DNA of 64,000 nt from Patiria miniata (lineage: Eukaryota > Echinodermata > Asteroidea > Valvatida > Asterinidae), in the NCBI RefSeq assembly GCF_015706575.1, contig NW_024037064.1, positions 14,795,606-14,859,605 on the forward strand, written 5' to 3'. The position numbers and the translations under genes are program-made. This document shows, one piece after another, positions 41,910 through 51,141 of this stretch. Within the stretch, counting starts at the first letter, position 1. The number at the start of each line of letters is the position of its first letter. Under the pieces are notes generated by a model. It was not told the origin of the DNA and ran no database searches. It saw only the letters and a list, made by a program, of their open reading frames with translations.

Positions 41910-42920
41910 CTAGTTTTCCTGAGGTTTAACCTCAGGTTTGGCAGGTTTTGAGCTTGGATTTTTCTGCCAACAGTTCTTTGCGTAGTGACCCGGCTTCTTA
42001 CAATGATCACAGATGATCCTAGATCTACCACTCCCTGTCATTATTGCTTTATCCAATTTTTTTGTCAAAACCTCTGTCAACTCTGTAAGTTGGCTACTTG
42101 TTGCAGCCTGATGCTGTGACAATGACTCTAACTTATCGGCTACCAGCTTGTTAGAAGCCACTAATTGGGTTAAGACATCCTGAACCGCTAGCGAATCAGG
42201 TTGCTTTCTCGCCTCTGTGGCCCCGTCATCACAGGCCATGGACATTCTGCATTTATTTTTGGGAGGCACTTTCTCCTCTCCATCAGGAAACAACCCCAAA
42301 ACGTGTTCCCTAAACTTGTAAAATGTTATGTCTGGCCGTTCAATTTGCAACCGACGAAGTTCTCTACGAACTGCTGCATCGCGAGCGCCTTGCACCATTC
42401 GTTCTTTCAATGCCTTGTCGCGCATCAACTTAAGCGCTGCTCGCTCTGGACCATCCGCAACTTGTTCCATGCTATCTTGGATCAACATAAGTGCTCGACT
42501 AAACTCGGTCAAAGTTTCACCATCGCGTTGGTTACGTGCATAGAATGTACTGGTTAAGGCCGCGATGTTTTCGGTTGGGCCAAACATCCTGTTGAGCAAA
42601 GCGATCAGTTTGGGCAATGTATCTCTTTCCTCAGGAGGACTACATGTGACTTCATCCTTGGCTACTCCCCCTAAATGGTCAACTGCAGTTGCTAATTGCT
42701 CAGCTGCAGTAAGCTCAAGCTGTCGGGAGTAGAAGTCTAGCTCCTCGAGCCACTCTCCGAGAGTGCAGTCACCTGATTTTATCGGTGGACCATTGAATTT
42801 GGACAGTTTTAGCTTCGGAGTCCGCGCAAATTTTAACCCTTGAAAAGCATTGGCCAATGTTTCCGCCATGGCTTCATGTGACTTGGTTAGTGCCTCAGCA
42901 AGGCCTTCTGGTAAGGCCAT
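41910..42920 (-). CDS. Gypsy Gag
   Basis: From the ATG at 42920, 336 codons. The N-terminus is MALPEGLAEALTKSHEAMAE, then PKLKLSKFNGPPIKSGDC and a capsid-like helical region (FYARNQRDGETLTEFSRAL), ending with a nucleocapsid knuckle CDHCKKPGHYAKNC (C-x2-C-x4-H-x4-C) and a Lys/Pro-rich tail. Gag packages the RNA and forms virus-like particles. The frame is intact. Its first 25 or so residues are the part shared with the LARD ORF. Confidence 0.88.
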   Translation of the reverse strand: MALPEGLAEALTKSHEAMAETLANAFQGLKFARTPKLKLSKFNGPPIKSGDCTLGEWLEELDFYSRQLELTAAEQLATAVDHLGGVAKDEVTCSPPEERDTLPKLIALLNRMFGPTENIAALTSTFYARNQRDGETLTEFSRALMLIQDSMEQVADGPERAALKLMRDKALKERMVQGARDAAVRRELRRLQIERPDITFYKFREHVLGLFPDGEEKVPPKNKCRMSMACDDGATEARKQPDSLAVQDVLTQLVASNKLVADKLESLSQHQAATSSQLTELTEVLTKKLDKAIMTGSGRSRIICDHCKKPGHYAKNCWQKNPSSKPAKPEVKPQEN

Positions 42921-43356
42921 TGTACCACTGGTTTGACAGAGTATAGTGATGCAAGAGCAGGATTCGTCCTTACTGGTAATTCCTAACGACAACTCTAAAA
43001 GTTGTTGCACATGTACATTAAAGCTAACCTTCCTTTACAAAAATTAAGCGGCGCTTTAAATTTACTCGATAAATAACTCATCAATGAATAACCTTACATG
43101 TTACATGAGTGTGTAACACAATTCCTGCAAATGTAGCATGGAAACACAAGAATATAGTTACGTCCTTTTCCAAAACACAGATACAATTTCAAATACACAT
43201 ACCATCAATATGAATAAACGCACATGTACATGTATGTACCCTTCACACACAAAAGGGATAACAACCAGTTTCCCAAATACAAAAAATTATCAATCAGCAT
43301 TGGGGGTTCAAAATATCTAAAAATATGAAGCAATGTCAAGCAGTCAGTCCTTCGTA

Positions 43357-43373
43357 TCCTGTCTACGACGCCA
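43357..43373 (-). promoter_or_regulatory. Primer-binding site of the gypsy element
   Basis: The minus strand is TGGCGTCGTAGACAGGA, four bases inside the 5' LTR. The plus strand looks like a tRNA 3' end finishing CGCCA, closest in pattern to serine tRNAs. Identical to the LARD site. Confidence 0.75.
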
Positions 43374-43377
43374 CTTT

Positions 43378-44318
43378 TGTCAGGAACTGTGATGTTCCTG
43401 GAGGGGGGTGACTACGGTAGCTCATCACCAAGCTTGGGTGAAGAATTGCTTCTCCGAGGACCAACCAGTAATTGACACTCTCTTGGGTTTTCTTCAACAG
43501 TACGTGGTTTAATCGTGGTCTCCATACAATCAAGATACAAGGAATAAAAAACCCTAATAAAAGTACAAAAATAAAGGCAAGAGTTTGAGATATAATTACA
43601 CCCGTGTACATGTACATGTTAAAGCTCTAATACAGTTACATTACTACAAATAAAATAGATTTTGCTCCTTCACTTACCCAACGCCAGGTAAGGAAATAAC
43701 TTCTCGGCTTCTGCCTCGAGTAAGTTATAGCATGGTTATAGCAGCGGTCACTGCCTATGAAAAGCCTGTATTGAAATAATAACATTTACACATATAATAG
43801 GAGAGAATATTTAAACCCTGTATTTATGCTTTGCACATATAGCTTATGTCAATTATCTCCCTTTTGACGGTGTCAATTGTAAGTGTAATACAAGTAATGC
43901 TCTTGCACCGTACGACAGACGGCAAAGGTCCGGTCGTTATGGAAACAAGGTCACAGGTCAACTTCGAGACACACACGATGCGCATCTCACGTACGTGCAT
44001 AGCAGCACACATTCGTGACATTAGGCCCCAAAGCCAAACTACAAATAACATGAAGAAATGTGTTTTATTTCCCTATGCTTTGCTCTAAGCATATACCCAG
44101 TGGCTTCTAGGTATCCTACATTCATTAATGATTGCTCTTACTAACTGTAAATCAACCCAAAAGATGGAAAAAACGAAATATTTACCTAGGAGATCTTGCT
44201 CCCAACTCATCATGATTCCATGCGTTGTGCTGTGCATGCATAGCGTGCGAAAAGTGGTCGTAAGGAAGGGCGCCCTCTGGGACGCAGCGGGTATAACATT
44301 AATAAACGATTCCCCACA
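43378..44318 (-). repeat. Gypsy 5' LTR (941 bp)
   Basis: Starts TGTCAGGAACTGTGATG and ends GATTCCCCACA. Direct partner of 34929-35864. Confidence 0.92.
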
Positions 44319-44322
44319 GTAC

Positions 44323-46262
44323 ATTAGGGAGAGAAAGGATGAGATTACAGAACGTGACATAGATGCGAGGGACCGTCGAGGAATGAGGACGGCTATTAGA
44401 GAAGAGACCAGTCGGAAGGAAGTTACGAAGGGAATAGGAAAACCAGAAAAGAGCTAAAAAAAACTCCAAGGCGGAGCTGCAGGACTACAAAGCGAGCTGA
44501 AACCCTTACTGAAAAGAGCATCAGCTTTAAATCTTATGTTAAAAACACCGAGGCCACCGCTGTCAACAGACTATCAAACAGTGGACTGGCGTACCAGTTC
44601 CGTCTTACCGGACCATAAAAAAGAAAAAAATGATCTCGTTTATCTTCTTCTCCACGGTGACCGGCAGCGGATAGACAGGAGCTACATACAAGAGGTAAGA
44701 TAAACGGACTGTGTTAATTAGGCTACAGTCACTTTGCCAATTAATGACAAATGGCGTTTATTCCAATTTTCTACTGAAGACTGGAGTTTTACCAGGCGGT
44801 CTTCCCAATTCTTGACGGCCATGTCTCCTTTGCCGACCCAGAAGCCATTAATTTTAATGGGATCTGTTGTCCAAGAAATGGGGTAAATATCCCCGAGTTG
44901 CTCTCGCCATTCACCTAAAACAAAACCTTGAGATTTGGTGACGTTAAGTCTAGAGCCGCTTGCACCTTGAAACAAGCCTATAAAGCGAGGAAATATTGCG
45001 AACAATACAAGTTGTATCGTCCGCATATTGTAAAATTTTACACTGCAAGTTGTTACTTCCAGGGAAGGGCATTGTCGTGAATGGAGCGCCCTTTGACCCC
45101 GCAGGTCTGAAAAGGGCTAATGGTAGAAGATAGAACTGAAGAAAGACGGTTACAAAGAGATTTAGCTAGAATTTTATAATCCACATTGAGCAAAGAAATA
45201 GGCCTTTTGTTTTGAGGCAAGGTAGGATCACCTGACTTGTCCAAGAGGGTGATAATGCCGGTTCTCTGTGAATTAGCCAAAAAACTTGTGAAGAACTAGG
45301 TGAAGAAAAGACCAGTTTACACGTTCGAAAGCTTTTTGCTGGTCAAGAGAAATAAAAAGTGAATTTAATTTCCTCTCGTCTGCATAAAAAACAAGGTCCC
45401 GTAAAAGCCGGGCATTATCGTGAATGGAGCGCCCTTTGACCCCGCAGGTCTGAAAAGGGCTAATGATAGAAGATAAAACTGAAGAAAGACGGTTACAAAG
45501 AGATTTAGCTAGAGTTTTATAATCCACATTGAGCAAAGAAATAGGACTTGACTTGTCCAAGAGGGTGACAATGCCGGTTCTCTGTGAATTAGCCAAAATC
45601 TGTAAATCAAAATAAGTGTTAAAAACACTCAGCAAATCTGGACCAATGAGGTCCCAAAAGGTGAAATAAAATTCTTTAGGCAAACCGTCGCTACCGGGGG
45701 ATTTGCCGTTCTGCATACCCCGCACAGCAGCGTCGAGTTCACTAGACAAAAGAGGAACTTCAAGATTATTAATATTTTCTTCGGAAAGAGTATCAGAGAT
45801 CTGATCTAAAAAGACAGATTGGAAACTGTCAACAGTTTCATCCCTCGAGAACAAAGAAGCATAAAAGTCTTTATAAATATCTACAATTTCTAAGGGTGAA
45901 GAAGAGACAGTCCCGTCAGGGCGCTTAACTGAAGAAATAGATGAAGCTTTTTTATGATTAAAATCTGTCTTGAAGAACTGGCTGGAGGGGTGCTCTCCCT
46001 CATTCAGACGATGAATGCGGGATCGCACCCTCGCTCCTTCGGCTAAAAAATCATCTAATTCAGAAAGAGAAAGTTTAACTAGGTTATATTCAGCAAGAAG
46101 GTTCTTATCCTTGCTCCCGTGGTTAAGAAGGGAAGTGATCCGCTCAAGAGAAGAAAGAACACGATCTTTCTCCTTTTTTCTGGTCTGAGAAAGACGGCAA
46201 GAATGGGCTATAATTAAATATTTGCTACGAAGCTTCACGTCCTCCCACCAATCCAACTCGTT
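44323..46262 (-). pseudogene. Tx1-like LINE element C, ORF2 remainder (rearranged)
   Basis: Continues the Tx1-like sequence after the gypsy insertion. The frame 45273-46256 is the best preserved linker and RT N-part of the family: LDWWEDVKLRSKYLIIAHSC, GKSPGSDGLPKEFYFTFWD, ISLLNVDYKTLAKSL, DQQKAFERVNWSFLH. A segment of about 220 bases (45066-45285) duplicates 45416-45610 and replaces much of the palm, and the YADD region at about 45020 follows a deletion. The copy ends at 46262 in the linker, against AT-rich satellite DNA, so endonuclease and ORF1 are absent. Confidence 0.82.
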
Positions 46263-46825
46263 ATCTATGAGGCGCCATGTGTAAATAAATTATTTAACCA
46301 AATTATTTATATATAATTCATTATTTATTATATAATTCTTTTTTCCGGACAATTATATGTAAATAATTGTTTGGCAGTTTGCATTATATGTAAATAAATT
46401 TATTTCTCACTGCATTATTTATATATAATTTTTTTGGAAACCTAATTATTTACATATAATTTCGGGCAAACTAGATTTATTTATTATAAAATTTTTTGCA
46501 CACTTTAATTATTTATTATATAATTTATTCGGTACCTTATTATTTATATATAATTTTTTGCACGTTTTAATTATATATTATATAATTTATTTGGTATCTT
46601 ATTATTTATATATAATTTTTTACACACTTTATTTATTTACATATAATTTATTTGGTACCTCATTATTTATATATAATTTTTGCACACTTTACATTATATA
46701 ATAAATAATGCATTATTTATTATATAATGCATTATTTATTATATAATGCATTATTTATTATATAATGCATTATTTATTATATAATGCATTATTTATTATA
46801 TAATGCATTATTTATTATATAATTG
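46263..46825. repeat. AT-rich minisatellite of TTATATATAAT and TTATTATATAAT units
   Basis: About 560 bases almost all A/T. The left part alternates TTATTTATATATAATTTTTT and GCACACTTTAATTATT-like words with a period near 95. The right part (about 46707-46822) is a clean tandem of a 19-base unit, GCATTATTTATTATATAAT, about six copies. The strand is strongly self-complementary. Confidence 0.75.
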
Positions 46826-46839
46826 GTTCGCTGCAAAGC

Positions 46840-47367
46840 GAACGAGGCTATGATTTATAAATAATGGTTTTTCAGCGAACCAGGGAACCAGACTGCAGCA
46901 AACCATTATATATATATAATGGTTTTCTGCGCTAAATAATGAAACTTGCATGCAAATTACCTACACTAGGACACGCCTATGTTTTAAATATTCATATCAT
47001 AAGTTGCACCTGCACCGGACACACGTGGGCGTGGCGTAGCCAAAACTGAGTTCCGCGCGCACGTCTGTCTGTTTTAGTCTGGTTCCCCGATGTATGTCTA
47101 CGTGAATGGTCGATTCGTCAAGGCAGCTTAAACATGCGTGCAGGCATGAATTTTTGAAAAGAGCATTGTTGATCGCTGCAGGTAGGTACGGTATTCATGT
47201 GTCTGAAAATCAACTGTTTTGTAATTGTAGTCTTTTTCAGATTATAAAAGTAATAAAATTCCCCATCATTCCCATGATAAAGTATAAACCTGCTCGTTAT
47301 TCTCAATGCATTATTGGTAGGCCAGTAGCTTGCAAGTTCTGTCATGTCTGTATCTCCAATCTACGCG
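46840..47367. promoter_or_regulatory. Possible promoter region upstream of the integrase-core gene
   Basis: Less AT-rich than its neighbours, with ATGCAAAT (octamer, about 46951), CACGTGGGCGTGG (E-box and GC-box-like, about 47022) and a small hairpin GGTTCGCTGCAAAGCGAAC at 46823. These are motif matches only. The first coding exon I can place starts at 48035, so a 5' exon may lie here. No ORF is convincing. Confidence 0.25.
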
Positions 47368-47518
47368 TAGCCCATAATGTGGCCTATTTCATTTGCCTCC
47401 GTAAACATAGGGCTTAGGCCACACATCCACATGTACATGTACAAAAACGTGTCGCACTTTGCCAAATTTTGATTTTCGCATTTAGGCTTAGTTTGTATGT
47501 TTTTTTTTGCTTTAGAAG
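47368..47518. mobile_element. Half copy of the foldback MITE at 60888
   Basis: Matches the left arm of the 467-bp element (TAGCCC...GTGGCCTATTT...CCTCCGTAAACATAG...TTTGCCAAATTTTGATTTT) but stops near TTTGCTTTAGAAG. The mirrored arm is absent. The following 500 bases to 48034 are unremarkable. Confidence 0.65.
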
Positions 47519-48034
47519 GAAATCAAAGTCTATGGTATCACAGATACCCCTATTTCTAGGGGAAGGTTCCAATTACCCTTGAACTTAGGCAATGTAAAGC
47601 CAAGTAAAAAAAAGACATGCTTAGCGTCCTGATTTTTGAAAAAAGTAAGCCGGAGGACCCCTTTTTTTTGTGCCTCCAAAATGGCTGTCTGACAGGGCTA
47701 TTTTTCAAGATGGATGCCATTTTTGTTCCTAAATGGCCGCCGTTGGGGCTAGATGCAATGGATAAAGAGGCCAAAATGATGTCACTGTTCAAACTGTATC
47801 ATTGTTTTTGGTTAAAAAAAAAGGAGGCGGCCTCTCAAAAGGAATCGGACGGGGACAGTAAACATGTATGTTTTTTTTTATTTGGCCTTAGTTGTGATAT
47901 TTGTAACCCTAGGTCCAAAAAGGGTGACTGTCGGGTCGTGATGAACACTGCCCATACACAAATTTCCTTTGTTGCATGTAGGACCGTAGTCCGGCTCTGA
48001 TGAATGGTTGAAGAGACAGTTGTAGCCTTTAACT

Positions 48035-48425
48035 ATGGAAGCAAGTGAGACACATACACCAGCTGTTTTGGAACAACAAAGTAAGGTGAGTCTCCGTTGC
48101 AATATGCCATCATTTAAGCTTTCAGTGTTGTGTGCTGATTTTTTTTTTTTTAGTTGTGTGTATTGATGTGATGACTTTTTGCCCTTAATAGAAAACACCT
48201 GGGAGACCCAAGATACACTTTGATACAGACCATGCTAAGCAGATGCTTGAAGTCCACTTCTCCGTAGCTGATGTAGCCAGACATTTTGGTGTGAGCCGTC
48301 CTACTGTCTACAAACAACTTCGTTTGACTGGTGGTGAAGCTGTAAACTCATTTGCTTCCATTGCAGATGAAGAACTTGATGAAATAGTGAAAGAGATTAA
48401 GGAATCCCACCCAAATTCAGGAGAG
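48035..48425 (+). CDS. Integrase-core gene, exons 1 and 2 (helix-turn-helix domain)
   Basis: Exon 1 is 48035-48085 (MEASETHTPAVLEQQSK, donor AAG|GTGAGT). Exon 2 is 48192-48425 (acceptor TAATAG|AAAACA, donor GAG|GTAATT). Both junctions are phase 0. Exon 2 reads TPGRPKIHFD, then a helix-turn-helix, FSVADVARHFGVSRPTVYKQ, and SHPNSGE at its end. The family, widespread in animals, combines a GRPK-HTH with an rve-type core (WHIDG...HKLIRW) and is generally thought to be transposon-derived. Exon 3 lies 6.36 kb away because a gypsy element occupies the intron. Confidence 0.72.
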
Positions 48426-49131
48426 GTAATTTAAAGCCTTTGTTTTTAAACTATCTTGCCGAAATTGGGGTCTGGTACTGTATCTCTTTTATTTCACGTA
48501 TTGTGAATCTTGTATACTTAAAGGTACGATATATCGTCTTCGCAGTCTACTGTTAGGAACATGACGTTTTTTGTAATTAGTTAATTGGTCTGTCATGTTT
48601 TGGCCCAATATTCTTCATGTTCCTCAAGTTCCTCAGTCTTATTCTACCTCCGTGGTCTACACCACCGAAGCTCAAATCCAGGGCCAGACACATTTACTTG
48701 TGTAGAGGACTAATCCTATTGAGTTAGAACACATAAACTATCCTTTTACTGGAAACCAGGACCAGCCAAGGTGTAAACAATATACATGTATTGACGTGTA
48801 TCCTAAAAGTGCACACTGGTAAATAGGCATAAACCCATCCGCCGAGCTCATGAATAAAAGTTATACCCTAAACATATTCTATATGAGAGAGTTCTAAGAG
48901 CCATAAAATTGGGGATTTGAAGAGATCTGGCAATGAACCTCTTGCCCAGACTTTGTGCTTCCAATTCTGAGAATTTTTTATGCAATTGGGCCTGAAAGTG
49001 GCACTATTTTGCCATGTTATGGAGGGATTGTTTTTGAAGAAGACTACTTTTCCAGTTTTGGAAAAACAGTGATCGTCGTCTTTGATTACATTAAAAAGAA
49101 TTTTGAAGTATGGGCATTTAGCACTGGTGTC

Positions 49132-49274
49132 TGTAATGGGTGGTGGATTTACATAGAGTCGGGATGACCTCCAACTTTGGTGAAATCTGTGGCTACTCTT
49201 TTATTGCCTGACAACATGAACTCGAGAACTATCTGGAACATGACTAGCGCCCTCTATAGTCTGATACTATTACA
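49132..49274 (-). repeat. Mag-like 3' LTR (143 bp)
   Basis: TGTAATGGGTGG...CTATTACA, with a 6-base inverted end TGTAAT/ATTACA. Identical to the other LTR as far as I can read. Confidence 0.93.
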
Positions 49275-49286
49275 TCCCCCTTTTTT
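49275..49286 (-). promoter_or_regulatory. Polypurine tract of the Mag-like element
   Basis: The minus strand AAAAAAGGGGGA directly abuts the 3' LTR, the normal position for plus-strand priming. Confidence 0.8.
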
Positions 49287-49808
49287 AAAAAAGAATTGCT
49301 TTTCTAGAAATAAATACTGCTTCTGAAAATGCAATAAAAGTGTCGGATTGGTAAAGATGGGGTAATGAGAGTTCTTTTGCTTTAACACGTTTTCCAGTGC
49401 TAATGTGATATCTCAAAATCTCTTTGCAGAGGAAAGATGAACAAAAAAAAAAACAATAAAGGTCATTTTCTTGTGTGCCATTACTTCCAACTGGTCAAAA
49501 AAAAAAAACACAAATCAGTTGTTAACCTGAAAAACAAAATGCTCTCTGGTGCTATATGAATCTGTCTCTGTAGTCTTACTGAATACAAGGTGCAAAAAAA
49601 AAGGTTTTCTTTTGAAAACAAACAAATGTAGGAAATTATGAATAAAATAATCTTTGCATGACTTCTGCATCTTAGAAAAAGAAAGAAAAATAATCTGGTT
49701 TTCATGTGTTTAGTGTAGTCATCTGCATATCCATGAAAACAAGAGTACAATAACAATAAGAGTAAAAAAAAAATGGTGGTGATAAACTGATAATGTTCAC
49801 ACAACTGT

Positions 49809-51077
49809 TCACAGATCAAGTCTCTTTGGTGGTTTGACTTGCCGACCTGATCGCGTGATAGTGGGAGTTTTCGGGGTGTCCCGTACTTCTCTGTTACGAG
49901 ACGGTGAAGTGTCATCTTCGAATGTGACACGTTTTTTGGCAGGTTCAATGTCACGAAGATGGCGGCGATTGCGTCGAAGTTCGCGACCATTGGGTGTCAC
50001 TATGACATAAGAACGTGGTTCTTCACAGCGCTGTTTTATCTGAGCTGGTGTCCACAACCCAGTTCGTGGATCCTGTACACGAACTAGTTGACCTGGGTGA
50101 AGTGGCTTGAGGTCATGAGCTGATCTGTCATGGTAGGCTTTTTGTTGTGCTTGTCTGTCCTGTAGGCGTTGGTATGTCTGGTCCTTGCGTTCCGAGGTAT
50201 TCTGAATCACAACGGGAAGGTTGCTCTGAACCTTTCTACCGCAGAGCAGTTCTGCAGGGCTTGGAAGTTTGCTGTCCACTGGGGTTGTCCGAAGGCATAG
50301 AAGAGCCATGCTGATGTTTTGACCACTGGCTCTTGCTTTGGTCATTGTACGCTTGACGGTTTGTATCATTCTTTCGACGAACCCATTCGACTGTGGGAAA
50401 TGAGGCGAAGACGTTACATGTGTAAAGCCCCATTCTTCAGCAAACACTTTGTAGGCGGCAGAGGCAAAATGTGGACCATTGTCGCTAATAATCTTCTCCG
50501 GCACACCATGCTCGGAAAAGATTTGCTGAGTGGCATCAATCACTGCACCACTTGTGCAGTTTGCAGGCATTCTGCGAACCAGAGGAAATTTAGAGTAATA
50601 GTCAGCTATCATGAGATACTCATTTCCCTCAAAGTGGAATAGGTCAGTTCCAAGTATTTGCCATGGTCGCATTGGCAGCTCGTGTGGAAGTAGAGTCTCC
50701 TTGGTTTGCGACCGTTGATGTTCCTGACATGTAGGGCATTGACTCACAACATGATCTATGTCTTGATTCATGTTGAGCCAATACACAGTGTCTTTCGCTC
50801 GGAGCTTCGTCTTGGTTGCACCCTGATGACCCTCATGCAGCTTGTTCAGCGTGTAGGTATGCATGGCTGTAGGTATGACAACACGACATCCTTTCATAAG
50901 GATGCCATCAGCGATTGCGAGCTCATCGCGAAATGACCAATATGGTCGGAGGGGAGCTGGGAGATCCTTCATCCGATCTGGCCAACCGGATATGATGATC
51001 TGTTTGAGTTCCTGAAGTATGGGATCTCGTTCCGTCTCGCGTTTGACAGCTGCAAGGCGATCGGCAGTGAAGTGCAC
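49809..51077 (-). CDS. Mag-like integrase
   Basis: An open frame of 422 codons. Zinc domain: LNKLHEGHQGATKTK with CPTCQEHQ about 30 residues later (HHCC). Core: LGTDLFHFEG (Asp), EKIISDNGPHFAS (Asp), FPQSNGFVERMIQTVKR (Glu). The C-terminal part holds LVRVQDPRTGLWTPAQIKQR and a basic tail. The first Met shown is probably not the true start; coding similarity extends back to about 51165 in this frame, where the polyprotein frame ends, so integrase was once fused to RNase H and a one-base shift separates them. Confidence 0.9.
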   Translation of the reverse strand: MHFTADRLAAVKRETERDPILQELKQIIISGWPDRMKDLPAPLRPYWSFRDELAIADGILMKGCRVVIPTAMHTYTLNKLHEGHQGATKTKLRAKDTVYWLNMNQDIDHVVSQCPTCQEHQRSQTKETLLPHELPMRPWQILGTDLFHFEGNEYLMIADYYSKFPLVRRMPANCTSGAVIDATQQIFSEHGVPEKIISDNGPHFASAAYKVFAEEWGFTHVTSSPHFPQSNGFVERMIQTVKRTMTKARASGQNISMALLCLRTTPVDSKLPSPAELLCGRKVQSNLPVVIQNTSERKDQTYQRLQDRQAQQKAYHDRSAHDLKPLHPGQLVRVQDPRTGLWTPAQIKQRCEEPRSYVIVTPNGRELRRNRRHLRDIEPAKKRVTFEDDTSPSRNREVRDTPKTPTITRSGRQVKPPKRLDL

Positions 51078-51141
51078 GAGGTTTATCTGAATGTCTAACG
51101 GAATATGTGTACCGTCAGTCGTTGGAGAGCGTGATAAGCTG

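Larger units (their letters stand above)
34929..44318 (-). mobile_element. Ty3/gypsy retrotransposon with an extra SGNH-hydrolase ORF (9390 bp)
   Basis: LTRs 34929-35864 and 43378-44318 differ at roughly ten sites plus a small indel, about 1 percent, so the insertion is young. It sits in Tx1-like element C with a perfect GTAC duplication (34925-34928, 44319-44322). The minus-strand order is gag, protease, RT, RNase H, integrase, then an SGNH ORF before the 3' LTR. Pol has three frame breaks (about 40620, 39670, 38770), so this copy cannot make a full polyprotein. Confidence 0.92.

Noticed and set aside
49481..49990. 169-codon minus-strand ORF after the Mag-like integrase, considered as an env-like protein
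   Set aside because: It overlaps the integrase tail in another frame and has a low-complexity Phe/Leu composition caused by A/T runs.
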